A stretch of DNA of 64,000 nucleotides from Alistipes ihumii AP11. GTDB lineage: Bacteria; Bacteroidota; Bacteroidia; Bacteroidales; Rikenellaceae. Both the position numbers and the translations under genes were made by a program. Where the stretch lies: contig NZ_CP102294.1 of assembly GCF_025144665.1 (NCBI RefSeq), positions 1,116,001 to 1,180,000 on the forward strand. Reading direction: 5' to 3'. This document shows, in pieces, positions 55,108 to 63,683 of this stretch (position 1 is its first letter; every line of letters starts with the position of its first letter). The notes beneath the pieces are model-generated. The model searched no databases, was not told the DNA's origin, and saw only the letters and a list, made by a program, of their open reading frames with translations.

Positions 55108-56241
55108 TTACGCGGGAATATTCGCTTCCTGCATGAAAAGCGACCAATCCTTCCACACGGGCTCGAACCCTTTGGCCCGGACGGCGTCGAACACCTCGGC
55201 GGGCGTCCGGGAGTCGTTGACGGCCCACTGCTCCAGCTCGTCGATCGGATGCGCGTATCCCCCCGGAGTCGTCTTCGATCCGGCGCTCATGACCGTCACG
55301 CCGAACGGCATCACCGTGTCGCGGCAAGCGGCGCTCTCGCGGGTCGATATGGAGAGCTCGACGTCCTCGCTCAGCAAGCGGTAGGCGCAGATCAGCTGCA
55401 GCAGGTTGCGCTCGGTGGTCGGATGCTCGGGATTGAACCCGTCCTCGCCGTAATAAGGCCGCAGGCGCGGGAAGGCGATCGAATACTTCGTGCGCCAGTA
55501 CCGGTTCTCCAAATAGCGGACGTGCAGCGCCGTGAAGAACGCCTCGGTGCGCCAGTCCTCCAGCCCGATCAGGTTGCCCACGCCGACCTTGTAGACGCCG
55601 GCCTCGCACAAGCGGTCGGGCGTCTCGAGCCGGTAGCGGTAGTCGGCCTTGCGGCCGCGCAGGTGATAGACCGGATAGCGCTCGCGGTTGTACGTTTCCT
55701 GATAGACGTAGACCGAGTGCAGCCCGTGATCCATCAGCAGGCGGTACTCGTCGGTCTCGAGCGGCTGCACCTCGAGCGAAATCTGCTGGAAGTACTGCTT
55801 GACGATCTCCATCGAGTCGGCCATGTACCGTACGCTCGACGAGCGGGGAGCCTCGCCCGTCACGAGCAGAATATGTTGGAACGGGTCTTTCTTGATCGCG
55901 CGGCACTCCTCATGAATCTCGTCGGGTGTCAGGATGGCCCGATGAATCTTGTTCGTGCAGTTGAAACCGCAGTAGACGCAGTGGTTCTGACATATATTGG
56001 CCAGATAGAGCGGAATATAGAGCTGCATCACGTTGCCGAACCGGCGGCGGGTAATGCGGTAGCTCTCGGCCGCCATCGCGTCGAGATATTTGTCGGCCGC
56101 CGGCGAAACGAGCGCGGCGAAATCATCCATCGAAGGCCGATCGTGAGCGAGCGCCCGCTCCACGTCGGCATCGGTCGAGGCGTAGATCTTGCGCCGCGTC
56201 GTTTCCCAGTCGTATTTGAGAATCAGATCGTAGTACGTCAT
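55108..56241 (-). CDS. thiH: 2-iminoacetate synthase (radical SAM, thiazole pathway)
   Basis: 377 residues. The ATG overlaps the thiG stop (ATGA), so translation is coupled. Radical SAM cluster motif CQNHCVYC with Cys84, Cys88 and Cys91. Further family text: [45 protein letters not shown] and the ThiH C-terminus [14 protein letters not shown]. It cleaves tyrosine to give dehydroglycine for thiazole ring formation by ThiG. Last gene of the TPP-riboswitch operon. Confidence 0.96.
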   Translation of the reverse strand: MTYYDLILKYDWETTRRKIYASTDADVERALAHDRPSMDDFAALVSPAADKYLDAMAAESYRITRRRFGNVMQLYIPLYLANICQNHCVYCGFNCTNKIHRAILTPDEIHEECRAIKKDPFQHILLVTGEAPRSSSVRYMADSMEIVKQYFQQISLEVQPLETDEYRLLMDHGLHSVYVYQETYNRERYPVYHLRGRKADYRYRLETPDRLCEAGVYKVGVGNLIGLEDWRTEAFFTALHVRYLENRYWRTKYSIAFPRLRPYYGEDGFNPEHPTTERNLLQLICAYRLLSEDVELSISTRESAACRDTVMPFGVTVMSAGSKTTPGGYAHPIDELEQWAVNDSRTPAEVFDAVRAKGFEPVWKDWSLFMQEANIPA

Positions 56242-57026
56242 TGCTCCAACTCTTTGATACTGTCCAAAAACGGGTTCAGCGGGCTCGTGGCCGACGCGCC
56301 CGCACGTTCCGGCGCGAGCTGCGCCTCGAAAGCCGTGCGTCCGGCCTCGACGGCCATGCGGAACGCTCCGGCCATGGCGACGGGATCGGCCGCCACGGCG
56401 ATCGCCGTGTTGACGAGCACCGCGTCGGCTCCCATCTCCATCGCTTCGGCAGCGTGCGACGGGGCTCCGATGCCGGCATCCACGACGACGGGAACCGTGC
56501 TTTGCTCGATGATGATCCTCAGCAGGTCGCGGGTCCGCAGCCCGCGGTTCGACCCGATCGGCGCGCCGAGCGGCATCACGCACGCGACGCCGACGTCCTC
56601 CAGCCGCCGGCACAGCACCGGGTCGGCATGAACGTAGGGCATCACGACGAAGCCGTCCTTGACGAGCTCCTCGGCGGCCTTCAGCGTCTCGACCGGATCG
56701 GGAAACAGATAGCGCGGATCGGGATGTATCTCCAGCTTCATCCAGTTCGTTCCGAGCGCCTCGCGGGCCAGCTGAGCGGCAAAAACCGCCTCGCGGGCAT
56801 TGCGCACGCCCGAGGTATTGGGCAGCAGACCCACGCGCCCGGTATCCAAATGACTCAAGATATCGTCCTGAGGATTCTCCAGCTCGACGCGCTTCAGCGC
56901 GACGGTCACCAGCTCGCTCCCGCTGGCCCGGACGGCCTCGCTCATCAGAGCGCTCGACGAGAATTTGCCGGTTCCGACGAACAGCCTCGACGAGAAGCTC
57001 TTGTCGGCAATTTGCAATTTTTCCAT
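56238..57026 (-). CDS. thiG: Thiazole synthase
   Basis: 262 residues. TIM barrel with the Schiff-base lysine (Lys97 in [11 protein letters not shown]), the pocket sequences [27 protein letters not shown] and [31 protein letters not shown]. It joins deoxyxylulose phosphate, dehydroglycine and ThiS-thiocarboxylate to form the thiazole phosphate. It lies 28 bp after the thiE fusion gene and overlaps thiH by 4 bp. Confidence 0.97.
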   Translation of the reverse strand: MEKLQIADKSFSSRLFVGTGKFSSSALMSEAVRASGSELVTVALKRVELENPQDDILSHLDTGRVGLLPNTSGVRNAREAVFAAQLAREALGTNWMKLEIHPDPRYLFPDPVETLKAAEELVKDGFVVMPYVHADPVLCRRLEDVGVACVMPLGAPIGSNRGLRTRDLLRIIIEQSTVPVVVDAGIGAPSHAAEAMEMGADAVLVNTAIAVAADPVAMAGAFRMAVEAGRTAFEAQLAPERAGASATSPLNPFLDSIKELEQ

Positions 57027-57054
57027 CTATTCTTCTAAATTAAAACTCGATTCA

Positions 57055-58338
57055 TTATTGTCCGCTCTTTTTCTCCGGACCGATTTTCCGACCGCGGACA
57101 CCGGCCCGCAGCGACTCGACGAAACGGACGGTCTGCCGTTCGGCATCGGCGGCCCGCGAGAGGGCTCCGCTCACGGCTATGCCCATCACTCCCGAAGGCA
57201 TCAGCCCGGGCACGTCCTCGGGCAAAATGCCCCCGATCGCAACGACCGGCAGCGCGATCCCTTCCCGCCGCATCCGTTCCAGAATCGACCGGTATCCCTC
57301 GGCCCCCAACACGGGAGCCAGATTTTTTTTGGTCGTCGTATAGCGGAACGGACCGAGGCCGATATAGTCGGTCTGCCCGTCGCAGCGCCCGGCGATCTGC
57401 TCGAACGTATTGGCCGTCGAACCGACAATCGCTCCTTCGCCGACGATACGGCGAGCCTCGGCGGGCGCCATATCGCCCTGTCCGAGATGCACGCCGTCGG
57501 CCCCGATCTCGGCAGAGAGTTCCGGCGCGTCGTTGACGATCAGCAGAGCGCCCCATGCCCGGCACAACGCGAGCAATTCGCGGCCCCGGCCGACGATCTG
57601 CCCGGCAGGCGTATCCTTCATGCGAAGCTGCACCCAGCGCCCGCCGCCGCGCAGAAACGCTTCGGCAACAGACATGTTCCCGTCCGATATGAGCTGAAGA
57701 CATCCCCCGGCAGCCCGCCACTTGCGGCGCAGCTTCAGAAACCGGAGCACGGTAGCCTGCGCATCGAGCCGGTCGCCCTCCGTGACCCAGACGGCGCCGA
57801 GCGACGCGGCTCCGTCGAAACCGGCCAAGCGGGCCCATGCGATATTTTCCGCGCAGACTCCGCCCAGCGCGACGACGCGCCCCTCGCTCAGCGGCAACCG
57901 CGAGCGGGCCTCTTCCAGCGAAACGGCGCTGCGATATCCTGCCTTGGATATGGAGTCGAACAACGGGCTGAGGAAAACGTAATCGGCTACCGGGCCGTAG
58001 CGCTCGACCTCGTCCCAGCCGTGCGTCGAGCAACTGCGCCGGAGACCTTTGCCGGCTCCCGCCGCGATCCGCTCGCCGCGCAAATGCACTCCGCCCAACC
58101 CGTAGCGCCGGGCCAGAGGCTCGTCGTAATGCAGCGTGAAACAATCCATGTCCGCTCCCGCCGCGCACAAATCGCGCAGCAGCCCTTCCACTTCGGCGGC
58201 CGAGGACTCGGGTTTGCGGATATGAATCGGTCCCGCGCCCGCGCGGCACAGCGCCGCGAGCGTTTCCGCCTCGCTTTTCAGCACGCGCGGCAGCGTAACG
58301 AGCAGCGGCGCGTCCGTCAATCGATCCGTCGTCGTCAT
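57055..58338 (-). CDS. thiE: TenI-like / thiamin-phosphate synthase fusion
   Basis: 427 residues from the ATG at 58338, 2 bp after the thiS stop. Two ThiE-superfamily TIM barrels. The N-terminal one (about 10-205: FTLHYDEPLARRYGLGGVHL, STHGWDEVERYG, DYVFLSPLFDSISKAGY) is of the TenI type (thiazole tautomerase-like). The C-terminal one (about 212-410: LQLISDG, WVQLRMKD, LIVNDAPELSAEIGADGVHLGQ, VGSTANT, GLGPFRYTTTKKN) keeps the ThiE pyrophosphate and magnesium-binding residues. The C-terminal half should couple thiazole and pyrimidine phosphates to TMP, and the N-terminal half may aromatise the ThiG product. In many Bacteroidota these are separate genes. Confidence 0.92.
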   Translation of the reverse strand: MTTTDRLTDAPLLVTLPRVLKSEAETLAALCRAGAGPIHIRKPESSAAEVEGLLRDLCAAGADMDCFTLHYDEPLARRYGLGGVHLRGERIAAGAGKGLRRSCSTHGWDEVERYGPVADYVFLSPLFDSISKAGYRSAVSLEEARSRLPLSEGRVVALGGVCAENIAWARLAGFDGAASLGAVWVTEGDRLDAQATVLRFLKLRRKWRAAGGCLQLISDGNMSVAEAFLRGGGRWVQLRMKDTPAGQIVGRGRELLALCRAWGALLIVNDAPELSAEIGADGVHLGQGDMAPAEARRIVGEGAIVGSTANTFEQIAGRCDGQTDYIGLGPFRYTTTKKNLAPVLGAEGYRSILERMRREGIALPVVAIGGILPEDVPGLMPSGVMGIAVSGALSRAADAERQTVRFVESLRAGVRGRKIGPEKKSGQ

Positions 58339-58340
58339 GC

Positions 58341-58538
58341 CTATCCTCCTTGCGTGGCGCGGATCACCGTAATCTCGCAGCCCTCCTCGAGCGGCGTAGT
58401 TTCCCACTGTTCGCGGCGGACGACGCGGCTGCCCAAGGCCACGGCAATGCCGGCCACGGGAATCCGCTGCTGCTCGATCAATTGGGAAAGGGTAGCCGCC
58501 TCGGTCGGGATCTTCGTCCCGTTCAAAAACACTTCCAT
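58341..58538 (-). CDS. thiS: Sulfur carrier protein ThiS
   Basis: 65 residues from the ATG at 58538 (MEVFLNGTKIP); the 13 codons upstream are leader. Ubiquitin-like fold with VALGSRVVRREQWETTPLEEGCEITVI and the C-terminal Gly-Gly (TQGG), which is adenylated and converted to thiocarboxylate to give sulfur to ThiG. First gene of the operon, directly behind the riboswitch. The activating ThiF and the pyrimidine enzymes ThiC/ThiD are not in the window. Confidence 0.96.
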   Translation of the reverse strand: MEVFLNGTKIPTEAATLSQLIEQQRIPVAGIAVALGSRVVRREQWETTPLEEGCEITVIRATQGG

Positions 58539-58599
58539 CTGAAAAGATCGTCTATGAGAAAGGGAAGCGGCGGCCATGACGCGCGGAACGTACCGGAAA

Positions 58600-58741
58600 A
58601 ACTCCCTCCGACGGTATTAACCGTATCAGGTCTTGGGGTTTGATCTCAGCCGCTTCTTCCCGCCCGCCGCCGCTCGGCCGGACATCCGCCTCGAACGGCG
58701 TGTCCCTCCGGGTCGCGGCGCGGCGCCGCACGGCACCCCCG
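58600..58741 (-). promoter_or_regulatory. TPP riboswitch (THI element)
   Basis: Minus strand: GGGGGTGCC at the 5' side, a long GC-rich variable P3a extension of about 75 nt, the core GCGGCTGAGATC, AACCCC, GACCTGAT, GGTTAATACC and AGGGAG at the 3' side. These are the conserved blocks of the thiamin pyrophosphate aptamer. It lies 62 nt before the thiS ATG. No terminator hairpin with T-tract lies between, so control is probably at translation initiation. Confidence 0.95.
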
Positions 58742-58787
58742 TCTTCCTTCCTTACAAATTTGTCTGCAGCAAAGTAACGAAAAATAA

Positions 58788-58817
58788 TTTGCATATCGCA
58801 TAAAAACCATAAATTTG
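58788..58817 (+). promoter_or_regulatory. Promoter of apbE
   Basis: TTTG (58788-58791), 18 bp, TAAATTTG (58810-58817), about 75 bp before the apbE ATG. Confidence 0.65.
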
Positions 58818-58892
58818 TAAAAATTCGTAGCGCTCCGCAAGAGCAACGCGCGCACCGACGCGAACGAAGAATCCTCATATCCCGAAACCGCA

Positions 58893-59900
58893 ATGAATAT
58901 CAGAACGACACTATACATCATGACCGCCCTGCTCGCCGTATCGTGCGGACGGAAAACAGGAGACGGCCCGACCGTCAGCCGCTTCGACGGCTTCACGCAG
59001 GGAACGACCTATCATATATTGGTAAAAAGCGACGGGCCCCTACACATGGAAAAAGAGATCGACAGCCTGCTGACCGAGGTGGACAACTCGATGTCGCTCT
59101 ACAACCCGCAATCGCTGCTCAGCCGGCTGAACCGCAACGAAACGGATTCGGCAGACGGCTTCATCGCCGAATGTATCCGGACCGCCCGGCGTATCAGCGA
59201 ACAGTCGGACGGAGCCTACGACATCACCGTCAAGCCGCTCACCGCAGCCTATGGCTTCACGGGCGACGTACCGGTACAAAACCCCGACGTCGATTCGCTG
59301 CTCAAGCTGGTCGGATACGACAAGATCGCCGTCGAGAACGGCCGCCTGCGGAAAGCCGATCCCCGCATGCAGATCGACCTGAACTCGATCGCGCAGGGGG
59401 CTACGTCGGACTATATCGCAGCCTATTTCGAAAAACTGGGAATCGAGGAATACATGATCGAGGTCGGAGGAGAGATTTTCTGCCGGGGCCTCAACGCCAA
59501 GGGCAAGCCATGGGTCGTCGGGATCGACCGGCCGAAAGAAGGCAACTTCACGCCGGGAGCCGACCTGCAGGTCAAAATCTCGCTGAGCGGGAAAGGACTC
59601 GCCACATCGGGCAACTACCGCAAGTTCCGCACCGACTCGAGCGGCCGAAAGATCGTCCATACGGTCGATCCGAGAACGGGGCAGCCCGTAACCAGCGACC
59701 TGCTTTCGGCCACGGTCGTCGCGGAAACTTCGGCGGAGGCCGACGCCTACGGCACGGCTCTGATGGTCATGGGACTCGAGCGCGGCAAGGAATTTCTCGC
59801 CGCCCATCCCGAGATACAGGCCTATCTGATCTACTCGGACGAGCAGGGACGTTTCCAAACATACGTCACCCCGGAACTCGGCCGAACGATCGCCCGGTAA
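58893..59900 (+). CDS. apbE: FAD:protein FMN transferase, lipoprotein
   Basis: 335 residues. Lipobox LLAVSC (Cys18). ApbE core: FTQGTTYHI, the LYNPQSLLSRLN segment, DGAYDITVKPLTAAYGF, QIDLNSIAQGATSD, YMIEVGGEIFCRG and the C-terminal HTVDPRTGQPV and metal-binding ETSAEADAYGTALMVMG. It flavinylates threonine in Na+-NQR/RNF subunits and other periplasmic proteins. It is divergent from the thiamin operon. The lipid kinase gene follows after 44 bp, likely in the same transcript. Confidence 0.96.
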   Translation: MNIRTTLYIMTALLAVSCGRKTGDGPTVSRFDGFTQGTTYHILVKSDGPLHMEKEIDSLLTEVDNSMSLYNPQSLLSRLNRNETDSADGFIAECIRTARRISEQSDGAYDITVKPLTAAYGFTGDVPVQNPDVDSLLKLVGYDKIAVENGRLRKADPRMQIDLNSIAQGATSDYIAAYFEKLGIEEYMIEVGGEIFCRGLNAKGKPWVVGIDRPKEGNFTPGADLQVKISLSGKGLATSGNYRKFRTDSSGRKIVHTVDPRTGQPVTSDLLSATVVAETSAEADAYGTALMVMGLERGKEFLAAHPEIQAYLIYSDEQGRFQTYVTPELGRTIAR

Positions 59901-59944
59901 TCCGGCAGGAAATTCGCATTCCCGCACGCAAAAAGCAAAAACAG

Positions 59945-60844
59945 ATGCAAAAAGTCCGTTTCGCGTACAATCCGAAAGCGGGCGAGACGGTAATCACCGA
60001 CTGGCTCGACAACATCATCGACATCTACCAGCGAGGAGGGTACTCGATCATGCCCTACCGTTTGGCGTTCACCGAAACCGAGGAGACCGACCTGCTGGAC
60101 GACATCGACGGCAGCTACCACCATATCCTCGTCGCCGGCGGGGACGGCACGGTCAACTACGTGGTCAACCTGCTCAAACGGCGGAACCTCGATCTGCCCG
60201 TAGCCGTGCTGCCGACCGGGACGGCCAACGACTTCGCGAACACGCTGGGCGTCCCGTCGGACATCGAGAAGGCCTGCCGGAGAATTCTCGGCGGAGAGAT
60301 CAGACGCGTCGATCTGGGCCGGGCCAACGACGAGTATTTCGTCAACGTATTCAGTTGCGGGCTTTTTACCGACGTCTCGCAAAAGACGCCGACGATACTC
60401 AAGAACACCTTCGGCAAGCTGGCCTACTATTTCGGAGGGCTCGGCGAACTGCCCAACTTCCGGAAGATGCACATTTCGATCGAGTCCGACGGAGGCAACT
60501 ACGAGGGACCGTCGCTGATTTTCTTCGTGTTCAACGGCCGCACGGCAGGCCAGATGCGTTTCGCCTATCTGTCCGAAATCGACGACGGGCTGCTCGACGT
60601 GATCGTCATCAAGGGCGACCGGCCGATCGAGACGGTCCGGACGATCTTTCATTTCATCAAGCGCAACACGAAGGATTATCCGGCCGGAATCGTCCACTTC
60701 AAGAGCCGCGACATCCTGCTGCACTCCTACAACGAGGAAACGACCGACATCGACGGGCAGCCGGGTCCCCGGTTTCCGGTGCGCATCGCGTGCGAACCGG
60801 GAGCCCTGCGCGTGATCTGCCCTCAAAAGAAGCCGAAGAAATAG
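59945..60844 (+). CDS. Diacylglycerol/lipid kinase family protein (YegS/BmrU type)
   Basis: 299 residues from the ATG at 59945. The DAGK catalytic domain shows FAYNPKAG, the nucleotide motif GGDGT (65-69 in HILVAGGDGTVN), LPTGTANDFANTLG and, in the second domain, IDDGLLDVIVIKG. Members phosphorylate diacylglycerol or related lipids at the inner membrane; the precise lipid is not known. It follows apbE by 44 bp. A mutated copy of about 55 bp from its middle lies behind it at 60980-61045. Confidence 0.92.
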   Translation: MQKVRFAYNPKAGETVITDWLDNIIDIYQRGGYSIMPYRLAFTETEETDLLDDIDGSYHHILVAGGDGTVNYVVNLLKRRNLDLPVAVLPTGTANDFANTLGVPSDIEKACRRILGGEIRRVDLGRANDEYFVNVFSCGLFTDVSQKTPTILKNTFGKLAYYFGGLGELPNFRKMHISIESDGGNYEGPSLIFFVFNGRTAGQMRFAYLSEIDDGLLDVIVIKGDRPIETVRTIFHFIKRNTKDYPAGIVHFKSRDILLHSYNEETTDIDGQPGPRFPVRIACEPGALRVICPQKKPKK

Positions 60845-60979
60845 AGGCTCCGGTACAGACCTCGCACACTTTACTGCCTCGAAGATCGACGGGCGCCCGG
60901 CCGACAGGCCAAGCCACGGATTCTCCCAACGCCGACACACCGCGCGCAGTGCAGCGGCAACATCCGCTCCCTACCGAAA

Positions 60980-61045
60980 GAAAAGAGGCACCTACGAGGA
61001 AGCGTCGCTGACTTTTTTCGTATTCAACGGCCGCACGGCAAGTCC
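60980..61045 (+). pseudogene. Decayed fragment of the lipid kinase gene
   Basis: Bases 60991-61042 match the kinase gene at about 60498-60549 with roughly 85% identity. Translated, it gives TYEEASLTFFVFNGRTAS against NYEGPSLIFFVFNGRTAG in the intact protein. Nothing before or after it aligns. It lies 140 bp behind the parent stop, in the same orientation. Too short to encode a product; it is a truncated duplicate. Confidence 0.8.
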
Positions 61046-61085
61046 AAAGAATCGTCCGGCCATTGGCGAGGGACGAACAATGGCC

Positions 61086-62087
61086 TCAATATCCCGCCCA
61101 AGAGAGTAGGCCGTAACAAATGACGCTGCCGAACAACAGCAGATAGACCGCATCGGGAATCCAGCCGCTGCGGCGGCTGAAATAGGCGGGCATCACGACG
61201 GCGAGCGGAGCGGCCGGCAGCACGAGGTCCGTCATCGCGCGTCCGGGCGCGGCCAACGGCAAGAGGGAGAAGAACAGAATCCACAGAAAATAGACGGAGG
61301 ATTTGTAGGCGCGCGTCCGCATCGTGCCGCTGCGCCGCCAAAGCGCCACGAGCGACAGCACGGTCACCGTCAGGCACATGCTCCAGAACACCCAAAGGGC
61401 CGGACGGATCGTCGGAAGATCGAACCCCGGACCGGCGAAAGCCCCCCTCACGCCTTCCCACAGTCTCGAAACGGGCCCGAGAAACGACCGTCCCGTTCCC
61501 CACTCGATATACGAGCAAATCGCCAGGGGCAACAGCATCCCGACCCAGGCCACGATCCACTCGCGGCCGCTTCGCTTGAATACGGCCAGCGCAAAAGGCA
61601 GCAACAGCACGTACACAATCGTATGAGACCAGACCAACAGCGCCGCCCCTGCCAGAATCGTCGCGTTGAACAGACTGCCGAAACGGGCCGTCCGACGGAA
61701 CGACACGAGCATCGTATCGAACGAAACGATCGTCAAAAAAGAGGCAGCGAGCGCAGGCAGCGACTCGGGACCGAAATAGGCGCTGCATCCGACGGCAGGA
61801 TACAACAGAATCGGCATGTAAGTCCGCTCGAGCAGGATCATGTTCCGCGAGACGATGCGCGTGAGCACGACTCCTCCTGCGAACGCCAGTAGGGCCGACA
61901 GAATTCCCGAAAAGACCGGCAGACGCCGGGCTACGCCGGCCAGCACAGCGCCGAGAGGCATGTCGCCGGCCGAAAGCGGATCGAAAGGCACGGGCTCCGC
62001 GAGAGAATGCTTCCAGAACAGCAACAGCAGCAAAGCGAAGAAGAACAGGGTCCACCCCAATCCCTGCCGGGTCACGTCGTAGCCCAT
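61086..62087 (-). CDS. Polytopic membrane protein, DUF6427-like
   Basis: 333 residues with about nine to ten hydrophobic helices. Recognisable blocks are FSGILSALLAFAGGVVLTRIVSRNMILLERTYMPILLY (N-terminal half) and GSLFNATILAGAALLVWSHTIVYVLLLPFALAVFKRSGREWIVAWVGMLLPL (middle), as in Bacteroidota DUF6427 proteins. The function is unknown; the family often sits next to purD or cell-wall genes. It starts 9 bp after the purD stop on the same strand, so they share a transcript. Confidence 0.8.
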   Translation of the reverse strand: MGYDVTRQGLGWTLFFFALLLLLFWKHSLAEPVPFDPLSAGDMPLGAVLAGVARRLPVFSGILSALLAFAGGVVLTRIVSRNMILLERTYMPILLYPAVGCSAYFGPESLPALAASFLTIVSFDTMLVSFRRTARFGSLFNATILAGAALLVWSHTIVYVLLLPFALAVFKRSGREWIVAWVGMLLPLAICSYIEWGTGRSFLGPVSRLWEGVRGAFAGPGFDLPTIRPALWVFWSMCLTVTVLSLVALWRRSGTMRTRAYKSSVYFLWILFFSLLPLAAPGRAMTDLVLPAAPLAVVMPAYFSRRSGWIPDAVYLLLFGSVICYGLLSWAGY

Positions 62088-62096
62088 GGCCGCACG

Positions 62097-63386
62097 CTAT
62101 AAAAGGTCCCGGCCTATATCGGTGCGGCAGTATTTCCCCTGATAGTCGATGGTCTCGATCGTCCGATACGATGCGGCGGCGGCCTGTTCGATACCGTCCC
62201 CGAAAGAGGTGACGGCCAACACGCGTCCTCCGGCAGTCAGCACCTTAGCCCCCTTGGCCGACGTGCCGGCGTGGAAAACGATGCTGTCGGAAGGCTTTCC
62301 CAGTCCGGATATTTCCATTCCCTTGGCATACTCTCCCGGATAGCCGCCCGATACGCAGACGACCGTCACGGCCGTGCGGGGCGAAACGACCAGCTCATGC
62401 CGGTCGAGCCGGCCGAAAGCGATCGCCTCGAACAAATCGATCAGGTCCGACTCGATACGCGGAAACACGACCTCGGTTTCGGGATCGCCCATGCGGACAT
62501 TGTACTCGATCACGTAAGGCTTGCCGCCCACGTTCATCAGACCGATGAAGATGAATCCCTTGTAGTCGATCCCGTCCTTGCGCAGTCCCTCGACGGTCGG
62601 CTCGACGATCGTCCGGACCACCTCGCCCATGAACGCCTCGTCGGCGAACGGGACCGGCGACACGGCGCCCATGCCGCCCGTATTGGGTCCGGTATCTCCC
62701 TCGCCTACGCGCTTATAGTCCTTGGCTACGGGCAATACACGATAGCTCTTGCCGTCCGTCGCGACGAAAACGGAACACTCGATACCCGAAAGGTATTCCT
62801 CGATCACGACCGTATCGCCGGCATGGCCGAAACGGCCCGACAGCATCTCTCCGAGCTCCCTCTTCGCCTCTTCGAGCGAAGGCACGATCAGCACGCCCTT
62901 GCCGGCGGCCAGACCGTCGGCCTTCAGCACATAGGGAGCCTGCAGGGTCTCCAGAAACGCGTACGCCTCCTCGACGTTCTTTTTGGTGAAACTGCGATAA
63001 CGGGCCGTCGGAATTCCGTGCCGCGTCATGAAATCCTTGGCGAACTCCTTGCTACCCTCCAAACGCGCGCCGAGCGCGGACGGCCCGATCACCGGGATGT
63101 TGCTGATCTGGCTGTCCTCCCGGAAAAAGTCGTATATCCCGCGCACCAGCGGCTCCTCGGGCCCCACGACGACCATGTTGATGTTGTTCGACAGCACGAA
63201 CTGCTTGACCGAGCCGAAATTGGTCGGATTGATATCGACATTCGTGCCGCAAAGGGCCGTTCCGGCATTGCCCGGAGCGATGAACAGGCGCGCCAGGCGC
63301 TTGCTCTGTGCGATCTTCCATGCGAAGGCGTGCTCGCGCCCTCCGGAGCCCAGCAAGAGAACATTGGCTGATTCGGGTAGTCTCAT
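62097..63386 (-). CDS. purD: Phosphoribosylamine-glycine ligase
   Basis: 429 residues. GARS signature LLLGSGGREHAFAWKI at the N-terminus, then the ATP-grasp domain (YVLKADGLAAGKGVLI, SGIECSVFVATDG, NTGGMGAVSPVP, the metal-binding MGDPETEVVFPRI) and the C-terminal domain. It makes glycinamide ribonucleotide in purine synthesis. It is first in a two-gene unit with the DUF6427-like gene. Possible -7 box TATTTTTG at 63535-63528, about 140 bp upstream. Confidence 0.97.
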   Translation of the reverse strand: MRLPESANVLLLGSGGREHAFAWKIAQSKRLARLFIAPGNAGTALCGTNVDINPTNFGSVKQFVLSNNINMVVVGPEEPLVRGIYDFFREDSQISNIPVIGPSALGARLEGSKEFAKDFMTRHGIPTARYRSFTKKNVEEAYAFLETLQAPYVLKADGLAAGKGVLIVPSLEEAKRELGEMLSGRFGHAGDTVVIEEYLSGIECSVFVATDGKSYRVLPVAKDYKRVGEGDTGPNTGGMGAVSPVPFADEAFMGEVVRTIVEPTVEGLRKDGIDYKGFIFIGLMNVGGKPYVIEYNVRMGDPETEVVFPRIESDLIDLFEAIAFGRLDRHELVVSPRTAVTVVCVSGGYPGEYAKGMEISGLGKPSDSIVFHAGTSAKGAKVLTAGGRVLAVTSFGDGIEQAAAASYRTIETIDYQGKYCRTDIGRDLL

Positions 63387-63683
63387 CGTTATCCTTTATC
63401 CTTTAAATTCATACAGGCTGTCTCGCTCGGAGCCGACGCCACGAACGCCTTCGCGGCGGCCCCTGCCCCGACGCCCGAACGCTGACGTCCAGTCGCACGA
63501 GGTTAAAGATACGAAAAAACAGCGTTGCAAAAATAAGCAGATTCATCCGTACTTTCGCGGATTCGATCGAAAAAAGTAAACAAAATATGGACATCGGCGG
63601 CTCCCGTCCCGCGAAGGGCTTTCCGGCATGGTTGCCGAACGAGGAGACCGCTCCGGCAACCTATCCGCCGCTCCGGTCCGGGG
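63387..63683. other. Intergenic region, no gene recognised
   Basis: It contains the possible purD promoter (TATTTTTG, 63535-63528). No other structure was seen. Confidence 0.5.
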
